From the NCBI GenBank assembly GCA_023397505.1, contig JAEWUC010000008.1:372001-436000 (forward strand): a DNA stretch of 64,000 bases, read 5' to 3'. The stretch comes from Bacteroidota bacterium (GTDB lineage: Bacteria > Bacteroidota > Ignavibacteria > Ignavibacteriales > Melioribacteraceae). Made by a program: the position numbers and the translations under genes. Under the pieces are notes generated by a model. It did no database searches, was not told the DNA's origin, and saw only the letters and a program-made list of their open reading frames with translations. Positions 35,751-45,500 of the stretch are shown one piece after another; position 1 is the first letter of the stretch, and each line of letters begins with the position of its first letter.

Positions 35751-36836
35751 TTATCTAAAAATTCCCGATAAATAGCTTTGTGCTGAAGGCGTGGGGGAAC
35801 CGCCGTTTGATTCAATAGTAACCATGATTGATTGTACCTGCTCCCGCGGGATATACGGAAAGGTTGTTATTCTCATATATTCACTTCCGCTTGGTGAATA
35901 AACGCCCATAGAATAAGCTTGACCCTTGCTTATAAGCCATAGCTGATAACCTTGATTCGGTTGCAGTGTTTTTGCGTTTTTGAATTGAACCAAACCTTCT
36001 TTTTCGTTGAATGCTAAAAATACACGCGCAGAAATATTCTCACTCTGTTCAGTCCCGCGGAGATCAATTACCGAAATATTTCCTTTATTTAAAAACTCTA
36101 TTACAGAAATATGTTTATTCACAAAATTTGTCGAAGTAGCAAGTTCACTTCGCAAAGATGCTGTTTTGCTTTCAAGCTCATCGACTTTTTTGTTTAACGA
36201 TGAAACAGAGCTGTATGTAAAATATCCAACAATACAAAACAGAATAATTGAAGCCATCAAGGCAATCCACCCGACAAAACCGGAACCAGATTTATCGCGG
36301 CTTTCAGGTTTAAACTCTTCGGATTTTTCTCGAAGATTAGGCTCGAATAAAGAGCCCGGCTGACCGTTCCCAATTTTCGTAGTCAATAATTCTTTTGCAA
36401 CATTTCTTGTAATTTCTTCGGGTACATCTATCTTTGCCGATGTATGAAAAGTATCGGGATACTTTTTGGAACTTGTGTTTGTAACCTCTGTTTTTACGGG
36501 CTTTCTTTCTTCTGTTATTTTCCCGCTGGAAGTAAATGTTAAAGATCTTGTAATCCTGGTGGCAAAAGTTTTTCTTCTTTCTTCACGTATCTTCGATTTC
36601 ATTTCGTCTTTTAATTCAATCAATCTCTTTGCAACTTTATCTTTCAATGTTGGGTCAGGTGTTTCGAGATCCAAAATAATCGGTATCATCGAAACTATGT
36701 TTTGAAGCTCGCCGAGTTCTCCTTTGGGAAGTTCACCGCCTTCTTTAAAATAATCTTTGAACTGGATAAAATTTTCGTTGTCCATGCATCCCACGGCAAA
36801 AGCGGCGATCATTTCGTGTATCGGGTTGTTTGCCAT
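35751..36836 (-). CDS. RskA-like membrane anti-sigma factor
   Basis: A 361-residue anti-sigma protein. The cytosolic N-terminal domain (about 1-90: 'MIAAFAVGCMDNENFIQFKDYF', 'LPKGELGELQNIVSMIPIILD') is an anti-sigma-K-like fold. A long polar linker leads to a membrane helix (about 193-215, 'GWIALMASIILFCIVGYFTY'), a coiled segment, and a C-terminal RskA domain ('NQGYQLWLISKGQAYSMGVYSP'). It lies two bases after the ECF sigma gene in the same direction. Confidence 0.88.
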   Translation of the reverse strand: MANNPIHEMIAAFAVGCMDNENFIQFKDYFKEGGELPKGELGELQNIVSMIPIILDLETPDPTLKDKVAKRLIELKDEMKSKIREERRKTFATRITRSLTFTSSGKITEERKPVKTEVTNTSSKKYPDTFHTSAKIDVPEEITRNVAKELLTTKIGNGQPGSLFEPNLREKSEEFKPESRDKSGSGFVGWIALMASIILFCIVGYFTYSSVSSLNKKVDELESKTASLRSELATSTNFVNKHISVIEFLNKGNISVIDLRGTEQSENISARVFLAFNEKEGLVQFKNAKTLQPNQGYQLWLISKGQAYSMGVYSPSGSEYMRITTFPYIPREQVQSIMVTIESNGGSPTPSAQSYLSGIFR

Positions 36837-36838
36837 CG

Positions 36839-37420
36839 CTATCCTTCCTTCACCAAATGATCTCTTAAACCGTAAAGCGCGGTCATAATTTTATTGCGCA
36901 CTGTTTCAAGCGGAACGTTCAATTTATCTGCTATCTCGTCGATTGTAAAACCTTCGTAATATGCGAGATGCAGAACATATTTTTGCGTGTCTGTAAGTTT
37001 GGAAAGCGCTTTTTCAATTTTGGGTTGAAGACTGAAAGCCGTGTTGTAATCCAGTGTGTCTATATCATCAGGGAAAGTAGGAAGAATAAAATAATCTTCG
37101 TAAATGTCTTCGTAAACCTGTGTAGTGCCTTTAGCCGAACGGGCGCGGCGGACGGAATCAACGGCTTTGTTACGGGCGAGGGTAACAAGCCAGCTAAAAA
37201 CATTTTCCGTTTTGAATTCAGGGTTCCCCGCTTTACGCCAAATTATTACAAATACGTCCGTTAATATTTGTTCGGCAGATGTTTTGTCCGGCGCAATCTT
37301 TTTGATAATCGTATAAAGAAGGGATGAATACCTGTCGTAAAGTTCTTCGAGAGCGCGGGATTCGAAATTCGCGATCTCCTTCATTAACTCCAAATCTGTT
37401 AAATCTTTGAATTTGCTCAA
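36839..37420 (-). CDS. ECF RNA polymerase sigma factor
   Basis: A 193-residue RpoE/SigK-like sigma factor. Region 2 is 'SRALEELYDRYSSLLYTIIKKI', 'DVFVIIWRKAGNPEFKTENVFSWLVTLARNKAVDSVRR' and region 4 is 'LTDTQKYVLHLAYYEGFTIDEIADKLNVPLETVRNKIMTALYGLRDHL'. The next gene downstream (two bases away) is its RskA-like anti-sigma, a usual gene pair. Confidence 0.95.
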   Translation of the reverse strand: MSKFKDLTDLELMKEIANFESRALEELYDRYSSLLYTIIKKIAPDKTSAEQILTDVFVIIWRKAGNPEFKTENVFSWLVTLARNKAVDSVRRARSAKGTTQVYEDIYEDYFILPTFPDDIDTLDYNTAFSLQPKIEKALSKLTDTQKYVLHLAYYEGFTIDEIADKLNVPLETVRNKIMTALYGLRDHLVKEG

Positions 37421-37562
37421 AGTATCTCGAAAATTTTACAGCCAAAAGTATGATTAGTAAATCAAAATTACAAGGTTAGTGTTTAGCGTCGTGTGGCCGC
37501 TTATAAAGCATGTACCTTTTTTATTATATTTGCCCTCACTTTGAAACAATTTATTTGGAATT

Positions 37563-40319
37563 ATGACATCGAACAAAATTAGACAGCAGTTCTTCGACTT
37601 CTTCAAAAGTAAAGAACATAAAATTGTACCGAGCGCGCCGGTTGTGCCGCACGGCGACCCTACTTTATTATTCACCAACGCGGGAATGAACCAGTTTAAA
37701 GATGTATTCCTCGGCACCGGCTCGCGGGATTATAAACGCGCCGCCGATACTCAAAAATGCATCCGCGTTTCGGGCAAACACAACGATCTTGAAGAAGTTG
37801 GGCACGATACTTATCATCATACATTTTTCGAAATGTTAGGCAACTGGTCTTTCGGCGATTACTACAAAAAAGAAGCAATCAAATGGGCGTGGGAATTATT
37901 AACCGAAGTATGGAAACTCCCAAAAGAAAGAATTTGGGCTACTGTTTATAAAACAGACGATGAGGCGCTCGAACTTTGGAAAAGCGAAACCGATATCAAA
38001 CACGATCACATTTTAAAATTTGCCGAGAAAGATAATTTTTGGGAAATGGGCGATACCGGTCCGTGCGGACCATGTTCCGAAATTCATATTAACCTAGGCG
38101 ATGATTACGACAATCCTAAATATGTAAACGCCGGCGATCCGAAGTGTATCGAAATATGGAATCTTGTTTTTATACAATACAACCGCGATGAAAACGGAAT
38201 ATTGCATGATCTTCCTGCAAAACACGTCGATACGGGAATGGGTTTCGAACGTGTGTGCGCTGTGCTTCAAAATAAAAAATCTAATTACGATACGGATGTT
38301 TTCACGCCGATTATTAACGCCGTTTCAAAGTTATCTAGCATTGATTACGATATAAATTTACCTGCCGACGATAATTCGGAAAAAGGACAAAGCAATATTG
38401 CAATGCGCGTAATTGCGGATCATATACGCACTTTAACATTTGCAATTGCCGACGGCGCAACTCCCGGCAACGAAGGACGCGGTTATGTTTTAAGAAGACT
38501 GCTGCGCCGCGCCGCGCGTTACGGCCGTAAAATAAATTTGAAAGAACCGTTTCTTTATAAACTTGTTGAAGTTGTTGTTGAAAATTTCGGCCATGTTTTC
38601 CCGGAAGTTAAAACAAACAAAAGCAATGTTGAAAGAATTATAAAAGCCGAAGAGGAAAGTTTCAACGCAACACTCGACCGCGGAATTGATTTATTCGAGC
38701 ATTTTTCAGCAACAAATATTGCTAATTCTTTAAGCGCGGAATTAGATTTACATCATAGGGTGTTTAAAGACAATGATGAATTTTATATATCGCTTTACAA
38801 AGACGATATAAATAATATAGTGTATGAATTTAAGGTCTCAGAGTGGAATCAAGAAATAGCTAATAAGTATTTAAAGAAAAAAATAATATTGGGCGGTTAT
38901 GACGTTTTTACTCTTTATGATAGATATGGCTTTCCCTTAGATTTGACAAGAGTTATGGCCAAAGAAAAAGGTTTTGAGATTGACGAAGATAATTTTGAAA
39001 AAAGAATGAATTTGCAGAAAGAACAAGCTAGAAGTGCGACAAAGAATAAGGTAAATGAATTAAGCGGTTCTTTATTACTAGATACCTATTTTACATATGA
39101 AATAAGTAGGCCAACGGAGTTTACAGGATACGATGAATTAAAATCAGTTTCCAAAATTGTAGGAATAAAAAACGAAAGCGGGAAAACTTTTATAGTTTTA
39201 GATAAATCTCCGTTCTATGTTGAATCCGGCGGACAGGTTGACGACCTCGGTAAATTAATTATTGCAGGGAAAGAATTAAATGTAATTGATGTTGCAAAAG
39301 TAAACGGGCAGGTAATACATATTGTTGAGAATGATGGAAGTGTTAATATTGATATTGGAACCGAAGTTGTCGCAGAAGTTGATTCGCACCGCAGGTGGGA
39401 TATAATGCGCAATCACTCGGCTACTCATTTTCTTCATAAAGCGTTGCGAACTGTTCTTGGTCAGCATGTTCAGCAATCGGGTTCGTTGGTTGAGCCGGAA
39501 CGTCTGCGTTTTGATTTCTCCCATTTCGAAAAAGTAAGTAATGAACAGCTCGAAGAAATAGAAAAACTTGTTAATGAAAAACTTAGAGAAAGCTTGCCGT
39601 TGAATCATCACCGCGATACACCTTTTGATGAAGCCAAGAAAATGGGTGCGCTTATGTTTTTCGGCGACAAATATGGTGAAAAAGTAAATGTTGTTCAATT
39701 CGGCGATTATACTATGGAATTCTGCGGCGGAACACACGTTAAAAACAGTTCGCAGATTGGACTATTTAAAATTATCAGCGAATCATCTATAGCAAGCGGA
39801 GTAAGAAGAATAGAAGCTGTTACCGGCGCGGGTGTTGAAAAATACATTGAAGAACAGGAACGCAGAGTGCAGAGTGCAGAGCGAAGAATCGAAGAATTGA
39901 ATGATGAAAAGAAAAAGCTTGAGAAAGAATTAGCAGAATTAAAGTTGAAAGGTAAACTCGGCGGAATTGATTCCATTGTTTCTTCAGGAAGAGAAATTAG
40001 CGGTGTAAAAGTATTTAAAGGAAAAGTTAACGCTGCGAATATGGATGAATTAAAATCTATGGGCGACGAACTGCGTAATAAAATGAAAAACGGCGTTGGA
40101 GTTTTGATTACTGAAATGGAAGGAAAGGTTGGCATTGTTGCCGTTGTTTCCGATGAATTGATTAAAGAGAAAAAAATTCTTGCCGGTAATATTGTTAAAG
40201 AAGTTGCTAAGGTTGTCGGCGGTGCGGGCGGCGGTAAACCGCATCTTGCAACTGCCGGAGGCAAAGATGTTTCGAAGATTGATGAGGCCCTTGCCTCAGT
40301 TGAAGGTTTGATAAAATAA
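37563..40319 (+). CDS. alaS: Alanine-tRNA ligase with an extra segment
   Basis: The cytosolic enzyme that charges tRNA-Ala and edits misactivated serine and glycine. At 918 residues it is longer than E. coli AlaS (876). Domains are in order: catalytic core ('VPHGDPTLLFTNAGMNQFKD', 'GMGFERVCAVLQ'), tRNA-binding domain, editing domain with zinc-site H618, H622, C721 and H725, and the C-terminal oligomerisation/DHHA1 domain. Between 'LDRGIDLFEHF' and 'FTLYDRYGFPLDLT' there are about 70 residues where about 20 are usual (residues about 379-445, nt 38697-38897). The insert is AT-rich and polar (D, N, K, Y). It does not touch the active-site motifs. Confidence 0.96.
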   Translation: MTSNKIRQQFFDFFKSKEHKIVPSAPVVPHGDPTLLFTNAGMNQFKDVFLGTGSRDYKRAADTQKCIRVSGKHNDLEEVGHDTYHHTFFEMLGNWSFGDYYKKEAIKWAWELLTEVWKLPKERIWATVYKTDDEALELWKSETDIKHDHILKFAEKDNFWEMGDTGPCGPCSEIHINLGDDYDNPKYVNAGDPKCIEIWNLVFIQYNRDENGILHDLPAKHVDTGMGFERVCAVLQNKKSNYDTDVFTPIINAVSKLSSIDYDINLPADDNSEKGQSNIAMRVIADHIRTLTFAIADGATPGNEGRGYVLRRLLRRAARYGRKINLKEPFLYKLVEVVVENFGHVFPEVKTNKSNVERIIKAEEESFNATLDRGIDLFEHFSATNIANSLSAELDLHHRVFKDNDEFYISLYKDDINNIVYEFKVSEWNQEIANKYLKKKIILGGYDVFTLYDRYGFPLDLTRVMAKEKGFEIDEDNFEKRMNLQKEQARSATKNKVNELSGSLLLDTYFTYEISRPTEFTGYDELKSVSKIVGIKNESGKTFIVLDKSPFYVESGGQVDDLGKLIIAGKELNVIDVAKVNGQVIHIVENDGSVNIDIGTEVVAEVDSHRRWDIMRNHSATHFLHKALRTVLGQHVQQSGSLVEPERLRFDFSHFEKVSNEQLEEIEKLVNEKLRESLPLNHHRDTPFDEAKKMGALMFFGDKYGEKVNVVQFGDYTMEFCGGTHVKNSSQIGLFKIISESSIASGVRRIEAVTGAGVEKYIEEQERRVQSAERRIEELNDEKKKLEKELAELKLKGKLGGIDSIVSSGREISGVKVFKGKVNAANMDELKSMGDELRNKMKNGVGVLITEMEGKVGIVAVVSDELIKEKKILAGNIVKEVAKVVGGAGGGKPHLATAGGKDVSKIDEALASVEGLIK

Positions 40320-40418
40320 GTTGTTGAAATCTCACAGTCGCATTGTCGGAAAAGCGAAGCGGGTTGCCGGAATTACAGAAAACATTTGTGATTTTGAGAG
40401 TATTGAGGCGGCAAGATA

Positions 40419-41975
40419 TTATTTTGCGTTAAACCAGTCGAGACAGGTTTTATCTTTCAATAAATCTTCACTTCTAAATTTATAAACGGGTACATTGTAT
40501 TGTTCGCCGATTAACCAAAATCTTTTGTAGGAATTGATTTCCATTTTAAAGCATGAGCCAAGCGCATTTGGATTAGCTTTTAATTGTGCGCCGGAATTTA
40601 AAGTACGCATAATCTCCGCGACTATATTGTCGTCGGTGTAATACCTAATTAACGCAGTCAAACTTCCTGTTGATAGAACAAGGTCCTCGGTTGTGCATCT
40701 CCGTAATATTTCGCTCATTAAATCATCGAGAGATTTTTTACCTTGTGATCCGTTAAGAATAGCAGTGTTTAAGTTGTGGGCAAAAATATCTCCGCGTTGA
40801 TACGGAATCATCATTAAATCTATATCGCTCCAGAAATCTTTGACAAGCCGTACGTTTTTTTCGTACCTGAAGGATGAAGTGTAGTATGCCTCCAACACCT
40901 TATTGTATTCAGTTGCATATTCATCAATCGAGATTAAATTGGCACGAAGCAATAATAGACGCGCATAGTATTCAGTGAAACCCTCTTTAAACCAATACAA
41001 CAACTGCTCGGGATTTGAAAAAGAAATTTTATCGCCTATCCAAGTGTGAAAAGTTTCATGGGCTATCACGCGTTTTAACCTGTAATCAATTGTTCTGTCA
41101 TCCGATAAGAACAACGCGTAAGAATTTGTGCGTCCGGTTCCGCCCTGGTCGCCGTCGCCATCGATTGGAAATATTGTAATTAAGTAATAAGGATAATTAT
41201 AATCTTTCCAAAATTTTCTTTCTTCTTTTAAAATATTCTGTATGAGATCGGCAATTTGATCGTCCGAGAATCGCCATTTGCCCTTTATAGAAATGAACAC
41301 GGGAAAATTATTTATTGAGCGCTTTACAATTCTGAAATCACCGCCGGTAAAAATTGAAGACCGGAATTTCCATAAAGGCATAAAAACATTTTGGATTTTT
41401 TCGTTCACGCCGAAACTGTTAGCGAGATTCCAATTTGATGGCATATGATTCCAGCTTAAGCGGAATTTGTATTTTGAATTTGAATCCCAATCGGGCACAA
41501 TAAAAAATGTTTCGCCAAGAAAATGAAAATATTGTCTTTTCAAAACAACCATGTAAAGATTGCCGAGTTCAATATCTCCGCGGCGGATTTCTTCTACCTG
41601 ATAATAAATTTTTACGTCGGCATTCGGGCTGTGTTTGATTATTTTAATTTCGGGTTGATTAGTATCATAAATAAATGTGTTATCGGAAAGGGATTTTAGA
41701 TTTTTTACTCCTTCAATATTGCTATTGCCTCCGTATTCACCGGGTAATATTATTCGAGTCTCGCCGGATTTATCGCCTTTAAATTCCATTACAACAATAA
41801 ATCTAAAAACATTAATATCGTAATACGGCTCTATAGAATAACTTATATCAAAATCCTGCTTCTTACCCGATTTGTTTTCAAAAATATCCGCACTAATATT
41901 GGCTTTATTTGTCGTTACGGAAATAAAGTATGTTGAGATAAAAAGGGATAGAAAAAATCGTAGCATTCTGCTCAA
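40419..41975 (-). CDS. M61-like metallopeptidase
   Basis: A 518-residue exported zinc peptidase. The N-terminus (1-20) is a signal peptide. The active site 'VIAHETFHTWIGDKI' gives H306, E307 and H310, with E331 in 'WFKEGFTEYYARL' as third ligand, 20 residues after H310, as in M61-type (glycyl aminopeptidase-like) gluzincins. The N-terminal half resembles the beta-sandwich domain of that family. The start is a TTG with GAGG seven bases upstream. Confidence 0.85.
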   Translation of the reverse strand: MSRMLRFFLSLFISTYFISVTTNKANISADIFENKSGKKQDFDISYSIEPYYDINVFRFIVVMEFKGDKSGETRIILPGEYGGNSNIEGVKNLKSLSDNTFIYDTNQPEIKIIKHSPNADVKIYYQVEEIRRGDIELGNLYMVVLKRQYFHFLGETFFIVPDWDSNSKYKFRLSWNHMPSNWNLANSFGVNEKIQNVFMPLWKFRSSIFTGGDFRIVKRSINNFPVFISIKGKWRFSDDQIADLIQNILKEERKFWKDYNYPYYLITIFPIDGDGDQGGTGRTNSYALFLSDDRTIDYRLKRVIAHETFHTWIGDKISFSNPEQLLYWFKEGFTEYYARLLLLRANLISIDEYATEYNKVLEAYYTSSFRYEKNVRLVKDFWSDIDLMMIPYQRGDIFAHNLNTAILNGSQGKKSLDDLMSEILRRCTTEDLVLSTGSLTALIRYYTDDNIVAEIMRTLNSGAQLKANPNALGSCFKMEINSYKRFWLIGEQYNVPVYKFRSEDLLKDKTCLDWFNAK

Positions 41976-42135
41976 ATAGAAACCTCATTCATAAAAGCGC
42001 TCAAATAATCCTAAAATTTTTTTTCAAAAGAAAGATAATAAATATTACTGCATTGTTTGAGAACGGTACTGGAAAATCCGGGGAACATTCATGATTGCTG
42101 CCGCATCTAAAATTACAAAATAAATGGAGAAGGAC

Positions 42136-42408
42136 ATGTACGAAGAATTCAAAGTTAAAGGCAAGGAACTTCTGACAAAAGTTGAAGAACTCATAAAAGA
42201 AGGCAACGCTCGAAGAATAATAATTAAAGATGAAAAAGGAAGAACATATTTGGAAATTCCAGTAACTATAGGAATTCTTGGCGCGCTTTGTGCGCCGATA
42301 CTTGCTGCGGTTGGCGCACTGGCGGGAATGGCGGCCAATTTTACGATTGAAGTAATTAAAAGAGACGAACCGGAAAAAGAAAATTCCGGACCAGATTATG
42401 ATTTATGA
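42136..42408 (+). CDS. DUF4342 family protein
   Basis: A 90-residue protein: 'YEEFKVKGKELLTKVEELIKEGNARRIIIKDEKGRTYLEIPVTIGILGALCAPILAAVGALAGM'. This matches the DUF4342 family, a cytosolic N-terminal half with a hydrophobic hairpin after it. An ATG at 42124 is in frame, but GGAG at 42126-42129 is best spaced for ATG 42136. It converges with the PAS gene and overlaps its end by six bases. Function unknown. Confidence 0.82.
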   Translation: MYEEFKVKGKELLTKVEELIKEGNARRIIIKDEKGRTYLEIPVTIGILGALCAPILAAVGALAGMAANFTIEVIKRDEPEKENSGPDYDL

Positions 42409-42741
42409 TCTTTTATGATGCGGCATTTCAAAAGGAATTTCGATTGATATTTCAACAAGTCCTTTCAATTTTCCGTCTTCGTACCACGGTGATTGATGAA
42501 TCAATTTCTTAATTCCGTTTTTCTCTATTGTATAAGAATTGGATTTGTTTTCGATCATCAAGCTTTTAATTATCTCGTTTGACTGTTCGGAGTGGCAATC
42601 AAATAAACTTGTGCCTATCAAATTATAACCGCCGTCTTTAGAAAACATTAAAGCAGCCTTATCATTCATATAAATTATTTTTCCTTCGGAATCACAAATA
42701 GTAACTGCGGAGTAAAATTCTTTCACCCAACTTATACTCAT
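42403..42741 (-). CDS. Stand-alone PAS-domain protein
   Basis: A 112-residue cytosolic protein made of one PAS domain: 'SAVTICDSEGKIIYMNDKAALMF', 'IGTSLFDCHSEQSNEII', 'IKKLIHQSPWYEDGKLKGLVEISIEIPFEMPHHKRS'. No output domain is attached, so it is a free sensor or adapter. The cofactor is unknown. Confidence 0.85.
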   Translation of the reverse strand: MSISWVKEFYSAVTICDSEGKIIYMNDKAALMFSKDGGYNLIGTSLFDCHSEQSNEIIKSLMIENKSNSYTIEKNGIKKLIHQSPWYEDGKLKGLVEISIEIPFEMPHHKRS

Positions 42742-42916
42742 AAATAATTTCCCCTTTTGTTCGACTTTGTTGTCGATTGTTTCGCCCGTTATGTTTTATC
42801 AAATTAAAATTGAATGCAAACATTTCCAAATTAATGTAAAAACACAAGGAAATATTTTGGCATAATCTTTAATACATCAACTGCGAAACATTACATACTA
42901 AACAAAGAGGTACAAA

Positions 42917-43249
42917 ATGAAACGTGCAGCATTTTTATTCGCAGTTATTTTTTCAATAGCTTTATTTACATCTTCATCGTACGCACAATCAACAGAGGGA
43001 ACCGTACCAACCGGTAAAGGTGCAAACTGGGTTGATGCAAACGGCGACGGCATTTGCGACAACTTCGGTACTGCTAAGCAGGGTTCGTTAAGAAGCGGTA
43101 AAGGTTATGGTAAGAAAGACGGAACCGGTAACCCGGTACGCCCGCAGGATGGAACCGGGTTTGGAGCTAAAGCAGGTAATGCAACCGGGACAGGCACATG
43201 CGACGGTACGGGTCCAAAAGGCAGTGCAAAACGCGGCGAAAGAAAATAA
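42917..43249 (+). CDS. Small secreted glycine-rich protein
   Basis: A 110-residue secreted protein. The signal peptide ends at 'SSSYAQS'. Next is 'ANWVDANGDGICDNFG', a D-x-N-x-D-G-x-x-D loop like an EF-hand or dockerin calcium site, and then many G, K, T repeats ('GYGKKDGTGNPVRPQDGTGFGAKAG'). It may bind calcium (inference). A good terminator follows, so it is probably a single-gene transcript. Confidence 0.7.
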   Translation: MKRAAFLFAVIFSIALFTSSSYAQSTEGTVPTGKGANWVDANGDGICDNFGTAKQGSLRSGKGYGKKDGTGNPVRPQDGTGFGAKAGNATGTGTCDGTGPKGSAKRGERK

Positions 43250-43274
43250 TAAATCCCAAAAATGTATTTTATTC

Positions 43275-43300
43275 AAAGGCGTGTTTAACACGCCTTTTTT
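43275..43300 (+). terminator. Rho-independent terminator
   Basis: A stem of AAAGGCGTGT paired to ACACGCCTTT, loop TTA, followed by a T-run ending at 43300. It ends the glycine-rich protein transcript, 25 bases after its stop. Confidence 0.85.
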
Positions 43301-43321
43301 ATAAATCGAAATATGGATGAT

Positions 43322-45475
43322 CTAAAAATAAAACTCAGCGCTAAGGGAATAATTTCTTATCGGCGAAAGATTGCCTGTGAACTCCACATAATTATAATTA
43401 AAAACATTTTTTACATTTAAGAATACTTTAGCAGGAATGCTTCCCCAAATAGTATTGTAACCAAACATTAAATCGATAACATAAATCGGCACATGCTTAT
43501 CACCGTCGACAACGAGTGTTGTTGTTAAATTATCAATCTGCTCAAACTTGCTTTGAAAATGAAAATTAATACCGGTTTCCAATGAAGCAAAATGCGCCGT
43601 TAAATTTGCTGTTAGCGAATGCCTCGGGCGGTATTTCAACGCAATATTTTTATCCGGGTCGCGTGCCCACAAGTACATATAACCAAATTTTGTATCAATA
43701 AAATTTTCAATTAATTGAAACTGCACACCGCATTCAAATCCAAAAACTTCGGCATTGGGTACATTTAAGAACTGAATTCCGTCTCCGACAATGTTGGGCT
43801 CGATATAATTTTTATATTTTGTGAAAAATATTGCCGCATCTATATCAAAAGAATTCTCAACAATATAGTTTATTCCAAATTCAGTTGATACGCTTGTCTC
43901 AGCTTTTAAATCAGTATTGCCTTTTACGCTCAACCCGCCTGTGATGCTTGTAGATGTAAAAATTTCCGCAGGTGTCGGAGCTCTAAAACCAGTACCGATT
44001 GAGGTCCGTAAGATTACATTTTTATCCAATTTATAATTTATTCCTGCCCGCGGAGTTAATGCGAATGCGCCATCAAGCGAATCAACTTTAATGTAATCGC
44101 CGCGTATGCCGATAGATAGTACGGTATTCTCAATTCCCTTGTATTCGGCTTGTGAGTAGATGCCACTCCCGAAAAAATTAGTATTGGAAAAAATATCTGA
44201 AGTAACATCGGAGAATGAAATTTCGGTACCGTTTGTTAATGTAAATTTATCCGAAACTTTATAATTAGTTAGGGCCTCACCGCGCATCAAATTTGCCAGT
44301 GAGGAAGTAATGCTTAGTCCGTAACCGTCAAACCTTGTTCTGTAATAGCTCGCTTTTAATTCAGCGTTAAAATTCTCATTAAAATTGTGATTGTAAATTA
44401 ATCCCGAAAAGAAGCGCTCGGATTTTACAATATTCCCGTTATCCTCATCTTTAGGAACGAGAGCGTTTCTCGAATCTTTCCAATACAAAAAATTACCCCG
44501 GTTCATATTCAAATAATCTGCAAAAAAAGTTAAACTGTTTTTGTCGGTTAATTGATAGTTAAGTTTAACATAGCCCAAATATTTTTTATTAAAATCATTT
44601 TGCCTGTAACTCATATTATCAAATTTTTTAAAAGAAACAGTATAACCAAGTTTTTCAAGTGAACTTGAGTGAGTAACTTCTGCGCCGTAAAAAGTACGCG
44701 GCGATTCGTTCCATTTCCAAATATCATGAGAGGGCGAGTCGTATAAACCATAATAAGTTCTGAATCTTGTTACCGGACTTTTTACAGCCGTCTTTGTAAT
44801 AATATTAATAACACCGCCGATAGCACTCGATCCGTACAAAGAACTTGCCGGACCTTTTATAATTTCCACACGTTCGATATCGGAAACCGGTATTAATTCC
44901 CAAACAACATCACCGTTATCGCCGGCGTAAAGTGGAATACCGTTTAATGCAACGAGCACGCGCGCTCCCACGCCTTTGCTGTATCCGCTTGAACCGCGTA
45001 TGCTAACTTGTTCCAAATTCATTTGAACGCCGGTTATTGTACGAAGCATATCATCAAATGTTAAAAAGTTTTGTTTATCAATATATTCCGGATGAATGAC
45101 TGTTGTGCTTACGGTTAGATCTTCTTTTTTCTGTTCATATTTCCCGGCGCTAACAACTATCTGTTCGGTTTCAATTACTGTTGATCTAAGGATTATTGTA
45201 ATTGGTTTGCTAGTCCTGGAAAATGCAATATTTAAACTTCTCTTTTCAAAACCGACTGCAGAAACTAGTAATTGATAGTTTCCGGGTTCGACATTATCAA
45301 TTTCGAAGAATCCGTTTTCGTCGGCAGCCGCACCGATAGAAGTTCCTTGGATAATAACATTTGCGCCGATAACAGGGCGTGCGCTTTCGGTAAGCACTCT
45401 TCCGGTTAATTTTCCGGTTTGCGGATAAACTATTGCAAAAGGTAAAATTAAGATTAGAATGAATTTTATTTTCAT
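43322..45475 (-). CDS. TonB-dependent outer-membrane receptor
   Basis: A 717-residue outer-membrane receptor. After a signal peptide, a CarboxypepD regulatory-like domain runs about 22-100 ('KLTGRVLTESARPVIGANVIIQGTSIGAAADENGFFEIDNVEPGNYQLLVSAVGFEK'). The plug follows (about 110-225, 'LTFDDMLRTITGVQM', 'SIRGSSGYSKGVGARVLVALNGIPLYAGDNG', 'VEIIKGPASSLYGSSAIGGVINIITK'), then the beta-barrel ending in 'YSLSAEFYF'. It looks like a BtuB/CirA-like siderophore, cobalamin or metal receptor rather than a SusC. A small lipoprotein gene precedes it on the same strand. Confidence 0.93.
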   Translation of the reverse strand: MKIKFILILILPFAIVYPQTGKLTGRVLTESARPVIGANVIIQGTSIGAAADENGFFEIDNVEPGNYQLLVSAVGFEKRSLNIAFSRTSKPITIILRSTVIETEQIVVSAGKYEQKKEDLTVSTTVIHPEYIDKQNFLTFDDMLRTITGVQMNLEQVSIRGSSGYSKGVGARVLVALNGIPLYAGDNGDVVWELIPVSDIERVEIIKGPASSLYGSSAIGGVINIITKTAVKSPVTRFRTYYGLYDSPSHDIWKWNESPRTFYGAEVTHSSSLEKLGYTVSFKKFDNMSYRQNDFNKKYLGYVKLNYQLTDKNSLTFFADYLNMNRGNFLYWKDSRNALVPKDEDNGNIVKSERFFSGLIYNHNFNENFNAELKASYYRTRFDGYGLSITSSLANLMRGEALTNYKVSDKFTLTNGTEISFSDVTSDIFSNTNFFGSGIYSQAEYKGIENTVLSIGIRGDYIKVDSLDGAFALTPRAGINYKLDKNVILRTSIGTGFRAPTPAEIFTSTSITGGLSVKGNTDLKAETSVSTEFGINYIVENSFDIDAAIFFTKYKNYIEPNIVGDGIQFLNVPNAEVFGFECGVQFQLIENFIDTKFGYMYLWARDPDKNIALKYRPRHSLTANLTAHFASLETGINFHFQSKFEQIDNLTTTLVVDGDKHVPIYVIDLMFGYNTIWGSIPAKVFLNVKNVFNYNYVEFTGNLSPIRNYSLSAEFYF

Positions 45476-45500
45476 TTACAAATTCCTATCCGGTGAAAAA

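Noticed and set aside
39276..40264. Long minus-strand frames under alaS
   Set aside because: They are antisense to conserved AlaS editing and C-terminal domains and have no features of their own.
40321..40485. Short TTG-started frame after alaS
   Set aside because: It lacks a ribosome site and overlaps the end of the M61-like gene on the other strand.
42045..42338. 97-codon minus-strand frame
   Set aside because: It is a shadow of the DUF4342 gene, which has a family match and a ribosome site.
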